From Candidatus Paralachnospira avium (GTDB lineage Bacteria; Bacillota; Clostridia; Lachnospirales; Lachnospiraceae), in the NCBI GenBank assembly GCA_904420245.1, contig CAJFUL010000078.1:1-64000 (forward strand): a stretch of 64,000 nucleotides of DNA, in the 5' to 3' direction. A program made the translations under genes and the position numbers. Shown in pieces: positions 28,293 to 38,469 of the stretch; within the stretch, counting starts at the first letter, position 1, and each line of letters starts with the position of its first letter. The notes below the pieces were generated by a model that worked only from the letters and a program-made list of their open reading frames with translations, made no database searches and was not told where the DNA came from.

Positions 28293-28493
28293 ACCGCTCC
28301 CTCCTTTCCTTTTCCCATGGCTGCCGCTTGCAAACCTTTTATCCTTTTGCTATAATTTGTTTTACTACTTGTAAACGGCTTTTTGTTTCCTGTTTTTGCT
28401 TTCCACATACAGAATAGAGCATTTTATCGGAAAAGTACAATGCCAAACCCGTATATCACTATAAATATACTGAATAGTGGAGGAACTCTTGAT

Positions 28494-29333
28494 ATGATCG
28501 AATTTTATGAACTGCGCCAATTCGCGGCGTTCGCGGACTGTGGCACTCTGTCTGAGGCCGCGCAGATCCTGCATCTTTCCCAGCCGGCCCTGAGCCGCAA
28601 TATGAAGAAATTGGAAGAAGAATTGGGCGTGCCGTTATTCATCCGCCAGAAAAACAGGCTGGAATTAAATGAAACAGGAAAGTATATCCTGGAACCGGTC
28701 AAGAGACTGCTGGCCGAAACAGAAGCCCTGGCGGACCGGGCACAGGCCTTTGACAGGATGAACCGCACCATTTCTCTGGGCGTCTGTTCTCCGGCTCCCA
28801 TCTGGCTGCTGACGCCTTTGCTCAGCAGCCTGTATCCGGATATGCGGCTCCAGACGGAAACGGCCGGAGAAGAGGCGCTCCTGTCCGGTCTCCGGACCGG
28901 CGTCTATCAGCTGATCGCCCTTCCCAGGAAGCCGGATGACGAGCAGTATTTCGCCAAGGAATGCGGCCGGGAATCCCTGATCTTCGCGCTGCCCAAAGGT
29001 CACCGCTACGCAAGGCGCAAAAGCCTCTCCCTGGCCGAAATGAACGGAGAAAATATGCTCCTGATGAACGACATCGGATTCTGGAACTTCATACGGTCGG
29101 AAAAAATGCCCGACTCCCGGTTTTTAACGCAGAGCGACCGTTTCAGCTTCAATGAACTGGCAAAGGCTTCTTCTCTGCCCTTCTTCACGACAGACCTGGC
29201 CAACAAATATTTCACCACAGAAAATAACCGCGTTGAGATCCCCGTGTCCGATCCGGAAGCTTCCGTAATCTACTATCTCGTATGCGCCAGGGAAAACCGG
29301 AGAGAATATCATATGCTGTTTTCCGCTTTGTAA
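28494..29333 (+). CDS. LysR family transcriptional regulator
   Basis: MIEFYELRQFAAFADCGTLSEAAQILHLSQPALSRNMKKLEEELG. Confidence 0.93.
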   Translation: MIEFYELRQFAAFADCGTLSEAAQILHLSQPALSRNMKKLEEELGVPLFIRQKNRLELNETGKYILEPVKRLLAETEALADRAQAFDRMNRTISLGVCSPAPIWLLTPLLSSLYPDMRLQTETAGEEALLSGLRTGVYQLIALPRKPDDEQYFAKECGRESLIFALPKGHRYARRKSLSLAEMNGENMLLMNDIGFWNFIRSEKMPDSRFLTQSDRFSFNELAKASSLPFFTTDLANKYFTTENNRVEIPVSDPEASVIYYLVCARENRREYHMLFSAL

Positions 29334-29369
29334 ACCCATGGTCCCAAAAATTCCGGCAATAGAACGGCA

Positions 29370-29398
29370 GCCGCCTGACAAAGTCAGACGGCTGCTCA
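29370..29398. terminator. Hairpin between convergent genes
   Basis: GCAGCCGCCTGAC-AAA-GTCAGACGGCTGC. Confidence 0.55.
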
Positions 29399-29443
29399 GA
29401 CTGTCAAAACAGGATCCTTTCTTACATCAAAATCTTTCCTGCA

Positions 29444-30157
29444 TCAGGCCAGGAGCTCCAGAAAATAGACGCAGGACAGTTCCTGATCGCAGACATAATC
29501 CAGGCCGTTGAACTTACCGTCATCGGTACCGCAGTAACGGAACCGGATGGGATCGCCCGGACGGCAGGGTTCAAATAGAGAAAGAGCGTCCTCCGACAGG
29601 AACACCTGCATGGGATCTCCGCCGGAGACGCCGTCCAGTGTAAAGGAATAGATGTCCTTTGTTTCGTCATAGGATATGGGATCCTGGCCCATGGTCCCTT
29701 CCAGTTCCCCGTATATGGGGATCGTGTGCGCGATGCCGCGGTTTGTGTACGCGCACAAGGTGTCCCCGGTCTTGACCGCGACAAAATTCACATTGTCCTC
29801 CCAGCCTTTTAAGGCATATAGCTCAAACTCGGATGTGCCGGAAGGGTCAATGGTCCCGTCGGAATCCCGGATATAGCGGTCCGCTTCTACAGGATCTGCC
29901 AGGAGAGGTTCGCCGTCCTCCCAGATGACAGGCGCGTAAGTTTCTCCTTTCCAGATCAAGAGCGGCAGGCCGGAAGCCCTTTTGGCCAGCACGGCGGCCT
30001 CTTCAGGAATCCCCTGGGGAAGGTCGATACGGGCACTTGTGTCTGTTGACTCAGGAGTTGTCTCAGATGTGTTCGATGATGGAGTACGATCAGCATTGCA
30101 GCCAGACTGAAATACGAGGATAAAAACAAGAATACATAGAAATAAAGGTTTTTTCAT
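29444..30157 (-). CDS. Lipoprotein of unknown function
   Basis: Signal MKKPLFLCILVFILVFQSGCNADR. Confidence 0.7.
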   Translation of the reverse strand: MKKPLFLCILVFILVFQSGCNADRTPSSNTSETTPESTDTSARIDLPQGIPEEAAVLAKRASGLPLLIWKGETYAPVIWEDGEPLLADPVEADRYIRDSDGTIDPSGTSEFELYALKGWEDNVNFVAVKTGDTLCAYTNRGIAHTIPIYGELEGTMGQDPISYDETKDIYSFTLDGVSGGDPMQVFLSEDALSLFEPCRPGDPIRFRYCGTDDGKFNGLDYVCDQELSCVYFLELLA

Positions 30158-30441
30158 GATGACACCTCCTTTTCATATTTTGATTATAACATATTTCTCA
30201 TGAAAGGGAGATGGATCACGGGCGGTCATCGCGAAATTTTCAATGAAGCCGGCGCATAATCCCAGAGGGCGGGAATTGCTGTTCTCTAAAACGGGAGCCC
30301 GATCTGCGGGCTTTCCCGCCTGCGGCGGACTGTTTGACGCCGGAGGCGCTCGTTTCACAGCGGCCGGAGCGGAGGCCGCGCAAGGGGCAGGGGCCCCTTC
30401 CGCCGCAATCCGGCCCCGCGGAGCGTTTCCCATATAGCCGC

Positions 30442-30478
30442 AAAAACCGGGCAGTCCCAGAGGAAAGGGACTGCCCGG
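30442..30478 (-). terminator. Intrinsic terminator of lysS
   Basis: CCGGGCAGTCCC/GGGACTGCCCGG followed by T5 on minus strand. Confidence 0.85.
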
Positions 30479-30492
30479 TCCGTTTATTTATC

Positions 30493-32439
30493 TCAGCAGA
30501 GTTTCGCCCCTGCCGGGATATGATCGTCCACCATCAGCACATGGAGCTTCTCTTCGCCCTCTTCCTGATGGACGGCACTGATGATCATGCCGCAGGAATC
30601 GATGCCCATCATCTTCCTGGGCGGCAGGTTGGTAATGGCAATCAGCGTCTTGCCCACCAGCTCTTCCGGCTCATAGTAAGCGTGGATCCCGCTCAAAATG
30701 GTCCTGTCCGTACCGCTTCCGTCATCCAGAGTAAACTGCAGCAGCTTCTTGGACTTGGGCACGGCGACACACTCCTTCACCTTCACCGCTCTGAAATCGG
30801 ACTTGCTGAAGGTCTCGAAATCCACAAGATCCTGGAACAGCGGCTCCACTTCCACCTTGGAAAAGTCGATCTTCTCCGCCGGCTCTGCCGTTTCCGGAGC
30901 GGCGGCAGCTGCGGACTTGCCCCCGTCCTTCTTGGGATCCAGCGATTTCATGGTGGGGAACAGCAAAACATCGCGAATGGCTGCCGAATCGGTAAACAGC
31001 ATGCACATCCTGTCGATGCCGTAGCCGATGCCTCCTGTGGGCGGCATACCGATCTCCAGCGCATTGAGGAAATCCTCATCGGTGTGATTGGCTTCCTCGT
31101 CTCCCTGGGCAAACTGCTCCTCCTGGGCGGCAAACCGCTCCCTCTGATCGATGGGATCGTTCAGCTCGGAATAGGCGTTGGCCATCTCCCAGCCGTTCAT
31201 GAAAAACTCAAACCGTTCCACATAATCCGGATTTTCCGGCTTTCTCTTGGTGAGAGGAGAGATCTCCACCGGATGATCCATCACGAAGGTGGGCTGGATC
31301 AGATGCTCCTCCGCGTATTCCTCAAAGAACAGATTTAAGATATCGCCCTTCTTATGGCGCTCTTCGTACTCGATATGATGCTCTTTCGCCAGGGCCCTGG
31401 CCTGGTCCAGCGTCTCCACCTGGTCCCAGTCCACGCCTGCGTACTTCTTGACCGCTTCCACCATGGTAATGCGCTCGAAAGGCTTGCCCAGATCCATCTC
31501 CACCCCGTTGTAGGTGATGGTGGTGGTGCCCAGCACCTCCTGGGCCACATAGCGGTACATATTCTCCGTCAGGTCCATCATGCCATGATAATCGGTATAC
31601 GCCTGGTAGAGCTCCATCAGGGTAAACTCCGGATTGTGCCTGGTATCCAGCCCCTCATTGCGGAATACACGGCCAATCTCATAGACCCGCTCCAGGCCGC
31701 CGACGATGAGGCGCTTCAGATACAGCTCCAGAGAGATCCGGAGCTTCAGGTCCTCATCCAGCGCGTTGAAATGGGTCTCGAAAGGCCTGGCAGCCGCGCC
31801 TCCGGCGTTGGCCACCAGCATGGGAGTCTCCACCTCCATGAAGCCCTGGCTGTCCAGATACCTGCGGACAGCGCTGATGATCCTGGATCTCTTGATGAAG
31901 GTGTCCTTCACATCAGGATTCATGATCAGATCCACATACCTCTGGCGGTACCGCAGATCCGTATTGGTCAGACCGTGGAATTTCTCAGGCAGGATCTGAA
32001 GGCTCTTGGAAAGAAGGGTGATCTCCTGAGCATGGACAGAGATCTCCCCTGTCTTGGTCTTAAATACCGTGCCCCGGATCCCCACCAGATCGCCGATGTC
32101 GTATTTTTTAAATTCCGCATAAGGCGCATCGCCTACGCTGTCCCTGGCCACATAGGACTGGATGGTCCCCTGCAGATCCTGGATATGGCAAAAAGAGGCC
32201 TTGCCCATGACCCGCTTGGACATCATACGGCCGGCAATGGAAACTTCCTTTCCCTCCAGCTCCTCAAAGGCCGCCTTGATCTCCTCGCTGTGACGGCTCA
32301 CTTCATATTTCGTGATCTTAAAAGGGTCCTTTCCCTCCGCCTGAAGAGCCGCCAGCTTTTCGCGGCGCACCTTCAGAAGCTGTCCCAAATCCTGTTCCTG
32401 ATTCTTTTTCTGCTCTGCCACTGTCTTCCTCTTTTCCAT
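30493..32439 (-). CDS. lysS: Lysyl-tRNA synthetase (class II) with C-terminal tRNA-binding domain
   Basis: [49 protein letters not shown]; Trbp111/MetG-beta-like C-terminus. Confidence 0.96.
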   Translation of the reverse strand: MEKRKTVAEQKKNQEQDLGQLLKVRREKLAALQAEGKDPFKITKYEVSRHSEEIKAAFEELEGKEVSIAGRMMSKRVMGKASFCHIQDLQGTIQSYVARDSVGDAPYAEFKKYDIGDLVGIRGTVFKTKTGEISVHAQEITLLSKSLQILPEKFHGLTNTDLRYRQRYVDLIMNPDVKDTFIKRSRIISAVRRYLDSQGFMEVETPMLVANAGGAAARPFETHFNALDEDLKLRISLELYLKRLIVGGLERVYEIGRVFRNEGLDTRHNPEFTLMELYQAYTDYHGMMDLTENMYRYVAQEVLGTTTITYNGVEMDLGKPFERITMVEAVKKYAGVDWDQVETLDQARALAKEHHIEYEERHKKGDILNLFFEEYAEEHLIQPTFVMDHPVEISPLTKRKPENPDYVERFEFFMNGWEMANAYSELNDPIDQRERFAAQEEQFAQGDEEANHTDEDFLNALEIGMPPTGGIGYGIDRMCMLFTDSAAIRDVLLFPTMKSLDPKKDGGKSAAAAAPETAEPAEKIDFSKVEVEPLFQDLVDFETFSKSDFRAVKVKECVAVPKSKKLLQFTLDDGSGTDRTILSGIHAYYEPEELVGKTLIAITNLPPRKMMGIDSCGMIISAVHQEEGEEKLHVLMVDDHIPAGAKLC

Positions 32440-32462
32440 TTCGGAGCCTTCCGGCCCTGCTG

Positions 32463-32948
32463 TTATGAAACTCTCTTGATATCCAGTACCTTATACGCGA
32501 TCTCTCCTGCCTGGGTCTCCACCACGACAGTCTCGCCTACCCGCTTGCCCAGGAGGGCCTTGCCCACCGGGGACTCATTGGAGATCTTATTCTGAAGGCT
32601 GTTGGCCTCCGTGGAGCCTACGATACGGAAATCCATCTCTTCCTCATACTCCACATCATAAACCTTGACCTCGCAGCCGATGCTGATCTTATCCAGCTCC
32701 ACCTCATCCTCGACGACTACCTCAGCGTTTTTCAGGAGCTTCTCCAGCTCCTCGATGCGCAGCTCGATGTCCCGCTGCTCGTCCTTCGCCGCATCATACT
32801 CGGCATTCTCGGAAAGGTCTCCCTGCTCCCTCGCCTCTTTGATCTTCTGGGCGATCTCTTTTCTCTTGACCAGTTTAAGATCCGACAACTCCTCCTCATA
32901 CTTCTTGAGGCCGGCGTAAGTCAGGATATTTTTCTTTGTCTCTGCCAT
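32463..32948 (-). CDS. greA: Transcription elongation factor GreA
   Basis: [18 protein letters not shown] and [14 protein letters not shown]. Confidence 0.95.
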   Translation of the reverse strand: MAETKKNILTYAGLKKYEEELSDLKLVKRKEIAQKIKEAREQGDLSENAEYDAAKDEQRDIELRIEELEKLLKNAEVVVEDEVELDKISIGCEVKVYDVEYEEEMDFRIVGSTEANSLQNKISNESPVGKALLGKRVGETVVVETQAGEIAYKVLDIKRVS

Positions 32949-33117
32949 ACTGTTTGCTCATCCCTTCTTAAAAAATTTGCTGTATTCGATCAAGCACCCT
33001 ATATTATATGTCAGCAATTCCGGTGCATACACGTCTCCCCATCACATCTCTTTACATTCAAGGTATTATATCCTAAAGGCCGCGGGTTGTCAATATTTTG
33101 CCGCGAAAGCCGGAGCC

Positions 33118-34095
33118 TCAGACGGCCAGCCGTTCTGCCAGAAGAGACTCCAGCTCCGCCAGCGTCTCCACATGGTTCACGGCCTCCCTCAGGGAAGCGG
33201 AATGAGGACATCCGGCCGTATACCAGGCGACGTGCTTGCGCATCTCCCGGATGCCCATGCCCTCGCCCTTGAGCTCTGTCTGCATCCTGGCATGGCGCAG
33301 GATCATCTCCCGGATCTCCGGCACAGACGGCCTGGGAGGGATCTCCCCGGTCTCCAGAAAACTCCGGATCTCCCGGAACAGCCACGGGTTTCCCCTGGCT
33401 CCCCTGGCCGCCATCACGCCGTCGCAGCCCGTCTGCTCCATCATGGCGGCGGCGTCCTCCGCCCGGAAGATGTCTCCATTTCCGATGACCGGTATGGAGA
33501 CGGCCTCCTTCACCCGGCGGATGATGTCCCAGTCGGCCTTTCCCGAATAATACTGCTCCCTGGTCCTCCCGTGGACCGCGATGGCCGCCACGCCGGCATC
33601 TTCCGCGATCTTCGCGATCTCCACCGCGTTGACGCTGGACTCGTCAAAGCCCTTTCGGATCTTCACCGTCACCGGTTTTTGGACGGCCTTCACCATGGCC
33701 CGGAGGATCTGTCCGGCCAGCTTCGGCTCCTTCATCAGGGCAGAGCCCTCCCGGTTGTTGACCACCTTGGGCACGGGGCAGCCCATATTGAAGTCGATGA
33801 CATCATAGGGGCCCGGCTCCAGCCTGGCCGCGATCTCCGCCAGAAGCTCCGGCTCCGAACCGAAGAGCTGCAGGGAGACCGGCCTCTCTTCCTCCCGCAC
33901 GGCCAGGAGAAGGCGGCTGTTTTTATTGTTGTAGTGGACCGCCTTGGCGCTGACCATCTCCGTACACACCATCCCGCAGCCCTGTTCCCGGCACAGCACA
34001 CGAAATGGCAGGTCCGTCACGCCTGCCATAGGTGCCAGTATCACCAGAGCGTCCAAGCATACGCCTCCGATGTCCAGTTTTCCAGCTTTTTTCAT
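33118..34095 (-). CDS. dusB: tRNA-dihydrouridine synthase
   Basis: LAPMAGVTDLPFR, DFNMGCPVPKVVNNREGSALM, VHGRTREQYYSGKADW. Confidence 0.93.
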   Translation of the reverse strand: MKKAGKLDIGGVCLDALVILAPMAGVTDLPFRVLCREQGCGMVCTEMVSAKAVHYNNKNSRLLLAVREEERPVSLQLFGSEPELLAEIAARLEPGPYDVIDFNMGCPVPKVVNNREGSALMKEPKLAGQILRAMVKAVQKPVTVKIRKGFDESSVNAVEIAKIAEDAGVAAIAVHGRTREQYYSGKADWDIIRRVKEAVSIPVIGNGDIFRAEDAAAMMEQTGCDGVMAARGARGNPWLFREIRSFLETGEIPPRPSVPEIREMILRHARMQTELKGEGMGIREMRKHVAWYTAGCPHSASLREAVNHVETLAELESLLAERLAV

Positions 34096-34421
34096 TTCTT
34101 CTGCTCCAGATAAAAGGTTTTGTAAAACAGCTCCAGGGATTCCAGCAGATCCGCCTTCTCCCTCTGGATCTGCCGGATCTTTAATCCGCTCCCGATCTCG
34201 TCGAAGAGATAATCCCTCTCATCGCTCTCCACCCGGAACTCCAGATTCCCCTCCCTGTCATACTCCAGAGTCAGGATCCCGCCCACGTCCTCCACATAGA
34301 CGACGCAGAGGATCTGCAGTTCCTGCCTTATGCTCTCGGGGAGCAGGGAAAATTCTTCGTTGAAATAATATTTCTGTGTGTAGGAATTGGCCCCGCACAG
34401 CACTTTTCTCTCATCCATCAT
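34092..34421 (-). CDS. Small conserved protein of unknown function
   Basis: Overlaps dusB and birA genes by 4 nt each; soluble acidic 109 aa. Confidence 0.7.
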   Translation of the reverse strand: MMDERKVLCGANSYTQKYYFNEEFSLLPESIRQELQILCVVYVEDVGGILTLEYDREGNLEFRVESDERDYLFDEIGSGLKIRQIQREKADLLESLELFYKTFYLEQKK

Positions 34422-35407
34422 ACATACCCGTATACGCCTCTGACAGAGACCTCTCCCGAATCCACCGGGCGAAGCTCCCCGGCCTGCCCTCCGGCAGGCT
34501 CCACCAGCAGGCGTCCTTCCCGGTCAATGCCTCTGGCCGTTCCCGTCCATTCCTGCCTGGGATCCAGGATCCGCACTTCCCGGTCCATATTGATCAGCCT
34601 GGCTTCATACGTCTCCTTCATGGCAGACAGATCCAGAGTCTTTAAAAACTCACCGTAATACTTCTCAAAGGCTTCCAGCACTCCGGCCATGAGCCCGGCC
34701 CGGCAGACAGGGCGTCCCTGCTCCAAAAGTAGCGAAGTGGCCTTATCCCGCAGCTCCTCCGGAAACGCCGTGATATTGGCGTTGATGCCGATGCCCACCA
34801 CCACATGGTTGATATAATCCGGCTCCGTGCTCATCTCCGTCAGGATCCCGCAGAGCTTTTTCCCTCCGGCCACCAGATCGTTGGGCCATTTGATGCCCGT
34901 CCGCAACCCCGTCTCCCGGAAGATCCCGTCAGACACCGCCAGCGCCGCCGCCAGCGTCAGCATGGAGGCTCTGGCCGGGGAAAAAGAGGGCTTTAAGATC
35001 AGGCTCATCCAGATCCCGCTCCCTCCGGGCGATTCCCAGCCGTGGCCTCTCCGGCCCCGTCCGGCCGTCTGCCGCTCCGCCACCACCAGGGTGCCGTGGC
35101 CGGCTCCGGCCTCCGCCCTTTTCTTGGCTTCGTTGTTGGTGGAATCCGTCTCCCGCAGAAATACCACCGGGCGGCCCGCCCACTCTGTATGGAGCCGGGA
35201 GGCCACCTCCGCCTCCGTCACCACATCCGGAGCCGACAGAAGCCTGTATCCTTTGTTCTGCACCGCCTGGATTTCGTAGCCGTCCTCCCGGAGCTGGCCC
35301 ACAGCCTTCCACACAGCGGTGCGGGAGACGGACAGCTCCCGGCAGATATCCTGTCCGGACACAAAACCATCCTTCTCCCGCAGAAATTTTAAAATCCTAG
35401 TTTTCAA
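34418..35407 (-). CDS. birA: Biotin--[acetyl-CoA-carboxylase] ligase / biotin operon repressor
   Basis: N-terminal HTH, TDSTNNEAKKRAEAGAGHGTLVVAERQTAGRGRRGHGWESPGG. Confidence 0.95.
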   Translation of the reverse strand: MKTRILKFLREKDGFVSGQDICRELSVSRTAVWKAVGQLREDGYEIQAVQNKGYRLLSAPDVVTEAEVASRLHTEWAGRPVVFLRETDSTNNEAKKRAEAGAGHGTLVVAERQTAGRGRRGHGWESPGGSGIWMSLILKPSFSPARASMLTLAAALAVSDGIFRETGLRTGIKWPNDLVAGGKKLCGILTEMSTEPDYINHVVVGIGINANITAFPEELRDKATSLLLEQGRPVCRAGLMAGVLEAFEKYYGEFLKTLDLSAMKETYEARLINMDREVRILDPRQEWTGTARGIDREGRLLVEPAGGQAGELRPVDSGEVSVRGVYGYV

Positions 35408-35410
35408 ACC

Positions 35411-35722
35411 TTACCTCCAAAGGCAGACCGCGCTGACGATGGCGATCATCAGCAGGATCCCCGCAGCTATGTACAGGCAGATCCCCCATGCCTTTTTCCT
35501 TCCGCTGTGTCTGCCGCCGCTGTCGGAAAGCCTGGGGACCGCCAGCAGGCACTGAAATATGGACGCCAGCAAAAATTCCACCGGAAACAGATACGCGTAT
35601 TTCTCCGGATCGATGAAGGAAACTACGCCCACGGCTATGACCGCCAGCCCCGCCGCCGCGGACAGCACGTCGAAAAGCGTCTGCTTGGAATATGATCTTC
35701 TTCTGGTTCCGCCTACATACAT
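35411..35722 (-). CDS. Small membrane protein of unknown function
   Basis: 103 aa, three TM segments. Confidence 0.6.
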   Translation of the reverse strand: MYVGGTRRRSYSKQTLFDVLSAAAGLAVIAVGVVSFIDPEKYAYLFPVEFLLASIFQCLLAVPRLSDSGGRHSGRKKAWGICLYIAAGILLMIAIVSAVCLWR

Positions 35723-35728
35723 GGACCC

Positions 35729-36676
35729 TTACTCTCCTAACGTAGCCACCATAACTGCCTTGATGGTGTGCATCCGGTTCTCTGCCTCGTCAAAGACCAC
35801 GGACTTATCCGATTCAAAGACTTCTTCCGTCACCTCATTGCCCTTGACCGCCGGCAGGCAGTGCATGAAGATGGTGCTGTCCTTTCCGGTGCGGTCCATC
35901 AGCTCCCGGTTGACCTGGTAAGGCGCCAGGAGAGCCATACGCTCCGCCGCCTTATCCTCTTCTCCCATGGAGCACCACACATCGGTGTAGATCACGTCCG
36001 CGCCCTGGACTGCCGCCGGGTCGTCGGTCACAGTCAAGGTGCTCCCCGCATCCTCCGCGTAACCGCGGCAGATCTCCACCAGCTCTTCCTCCGGCCACAG
36101 AGCCTTCGGCGCGATGACCGTACAGTTGACGCCCATCTTTCCGCAGCCCACCATCAGGCTGTTGGCCATGTTGTTGCGGCCGTCTCCGATGAAGACGAAG
36201 TTCAGCCCCTTCAGATGACCGAACTGCTCCTCCATGGTAAGGAGGTCTGCCAGCACCTGGGTGGGGTGGTACTCATCCGTAAGGCCGTTCCAGACGACTA
36301 CGCCGGAATCTCTGGCCAGGATCTCCACATGGGCGTGGGAAAATCCGCGGAACTCAATGCCGTCAAACATCCTTCCCAGCACCCTGGCCGTATCCTCCAC
36401 GCTCTCTTTCTTTCCCAGCTGGATCTCCCCCTTGCCCAGGTAGGTGGGGAAACCGCCCTCGTCGTTGGCCGCCACCGTAAAGGCGCAGCGTGTCCTGGTG
36501 GAGGGCTTTTCAAAGATCAGCGCGATATTTTTTCCCTTGAGGCTGTTTCCCGTGATGCCCTGTTTCTTCTTGGCTTTCAGATCCGCGGCCAGATCCAGGA
36601 AATTCTGGATCTCCTCCGGGGTAAAATCCTTGAGTGTCAAAAAATGCCTTCCCTTTAAGCTGTCCATGATCTTCAT
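35729..36676 (-). CDS. argF: Ornithine carbamoyltransferase
   Basis: [40 protein letters not shown]. Confidence 0.96.
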   Translation of the reverse strand: MKIMDSLKGRHFLTLKDFTPEEIQNFLDLAADLKAKKKQGITGNSLKGKNIALIFEKPSTRTRCAFTVAANDEGGFPTYLGKGEIQLGKKESVEDTARVLGRMFDGIEFRGFSHAHVEILARDSGVVVWNGLTDEYHPTQVLADLLTMEEQFGHLKGLNFVFIGDGRNNMANSLMVGCGKMGVNCTVIAPKALWPEEELVEICRGYAEDAGSTLTVTDDPAAVQGADVIYTDVWCSMGEEDKAAERMALLAPYQVNRELMDRTGKDSTIFMHCLPAVKGNEVTEEVFESDKSVVFDEAENRMHTIKAVMVATLGE

Positions 36677-36694
36677 TGTCTCTTATCCTCCGTT

Positions 36695-37651
36695 TCAGTC
36701 TTTGGCCACTTCCACCAGACTCTTGACTGTGCCTGCGATCCCCTGGATGTCCGAGGGGATGATGATCTTCGTCGCCTTGCCGTCGGCCGCCTTGGCAAAC
36801 GCCTCAAGGCTCTTGAGGTGGAGCACCGATTCATCGGCCCCTGCTTCCTTGATCAGGCGGATCCCCTCTGCCTGGGCCTGCTGGACCTTCAGGATGGCTT
36901 CCGCCTGGCCCTCTGCCTCCCGGATCATGGCCTCCTTTTTGGCCTCTGCCCGCAGGATCGCCGCCTGCTTCTCCGCCTCCGCGTCCAGAATGGCGGATTC
37001 TTTCTTTCCTTCCGATACCAGGATCGTGGACTTCTTCTCACCCTCGGCCTGCAGGATCTTCTCACGGCGTTCCCGCTCCGCCTTCATCTGTTTTTCCATG
37101 GAATCCTGGATCTCCCTGGGCGGGATGATATTCTTAAGCTCCACACGGTTCACCTTGATCCCCCAGGGATCCGTGGCCACATCCAGCTGGCTGCGCATCT
37201 TGGTATTGATCAGTTCCCTCGAAGTCAGGGTCTGGTCCAGTTCCAGCTCGCCGATGATATTCCTGAGGCTGGTGGCCGTCAGGTTCTCAATGGCCATCAG
37301 CGGATTCTCCACACCGTAGGCGTACAGCTTCGGATCCGTGATCTGGAAGAACACCACGGTGTCGATCTGCATGGTGACATTGTCCTTGGTGATCACCGGC
37401 TGAGGCTTAAAATCAATGACCTGCTCCTTCAGATTTACCTTCTTTGCCACCCGGTCGATGAAGGGCAGCTTCACATGGAGCCCCACGGACCAGGTCGCCC
37501 TGTATCCTCCCAGACGCTCCACCACAAAGGCCTTGGCCTGGGGCACGATCTTGATGCAGGAAGCCAGGACCAGCAGGATCACCACTGCCAGGATGATCAC
37601 CGCCACGATGGTTCCCATGTTTGCCGCCGCAATCAGAAAATTCCCTTTCAT
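36695..37651 (-). CDS. SPFH/band 7 (stomatin-like) protein
   Basis: KIVPQAKAFVVERLGGYRATWSVGLHVKLPFID; long Glu/Ala coiled coil. Confidence 0.93.
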   Translation of the reverse strand: MKGNFLIAAANMGTIVAVIILAVVILLVLASCIKIVPQAKAFVVERLGGYRATWSVGLHVKLPFIDRVAKKVNLKEQVIDFKPQPVITKDNVTMQIDTVVFFQITDPKLYAYGVENPLMAIENLTATSLRNIIGELELDQTLTSRELINTKMRSQLDVATDPWGIKVNRVELKNIIPPREIQDSMEKQMKAERERREKILQAEGEKKSTILVSEGKKESAILDAEAEKQAAILRAEAKKEAMIREAEGQAEAILKVQQAQAEGIRLIKEAGADESVLHLKSLEAFAKAADGKATKIIIPSDIQGIAGTVKSLVEVAKD

Positions 37652-38094
37652 ACTCCGCTTTCTCCTTTACACCCTCTGACGATCAGTTTCACTCCACGGA
37701 CCTGCTCCACCAGCACCATCTGGCCCGGCTCCAGGATCTCTCTGTCTTCCTGCGCTCTGGCCGACCATTCCTGTCCGCCCAGCAGCACTTCCCCCGTTCC
37801 GGCCCGGTTGTCGATCCGTACCGTCACTCTGGCCTCACGGCCGATCAGTCCTTCCACATTTGTTTTCTCTCTGCCCTTATCCAGATACTTCTTGGCAAGG
37901 GGCCTCGTAAAGATCAGAAGTACCAGAGACACTGCGATGAACAGGATCATCTGGAGCTCCAGCCCCGCACCTGCCACACAGGCGATAAAAGCCGCCAGGG
38001 CGCCTCCGGCGAACCAGATGGTGGTCAGCCCCAGTGTCATCGCCTCTATGACCAGCAGGACGATGATCGCGATCAGCCAATACACTGCCGTCAT
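37648..38094 (-). CDS. NfeD family protein
   Basis: TM N-terminus, LIGREARVTVRIDNRAGTGEVLLGGQEWSA; 4-nt overlap with SPFH gene. Confidence 0.88.
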   Translation of the reverse strand: MTAVYWLIAIIVLLVIEAMTLGLTTIWFAGGALAAFIACVAGAGLELQMILFIAVSLVLLIFTRPLAKKYLDKGREKTNVEGLIGREARVTVRIDNRAGTGEVLLGGQEWSARAQEDREILEPGQMVLVEQVRGVKLIVRGCKGESGV

Positions 38095-38270
38095 GACACC
38101 ACTCTCCCTTCTGTTCTCTGGTTATTATATCCCATTTCCCAGCCTGTGACAAGGGGCATACCCAAAAGAACCGGGGCGCCTGTCCGGAATGTCCTGCGGA
38201 CCGCGCGGCCGCCATCCCCGCCCGCGGCGTGCCGGCGGCGCCCGTTCAGAAACGGCCGGAACGGATAGAG

Positions 38271-38421
38271 ACCGCATAAGCGGCCAGTCACCCCTCCGCC
38301 GCGGCGCGTTTTGTTTCACAGGTAGGCCATGGCACCAAAAAAGGATTCTGCTCCCTCGGGACCTTCCGCCTGCGGCGGGCCGCATAAGCGGCAAACTTCC
38401 TCTCCGCCGCAGACAGGTCCC
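38271..38421. repeat. GC-rich intergenic imperfect tandem repeat with nested hairpin
   Basis: CCGCATAAGCGGC.A...CC.CTCCGCCGC repeated; second copy nests GGGACC/GGTCCC, CTGCGGCGG/CCGCCGCAG and GCCGC-ATAA-GCGGC. Confidence 0.65.
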
Positions 38422-38433
38422 ATAGAGCAAAAA

Positions 38434-38456
38434 AGGCGGAGCTTTCCGCTCCGCCT
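38434..38456 (-). terminator. Intrinsic terminator of 3D-domain gene
   Basis: AGGCGGAGC-TTTCC-GCTCCGCCT with T-run on minus strand. Confidence 0.8.
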
Positions 38457-38469
38457 TTCTCTGTTCCTG

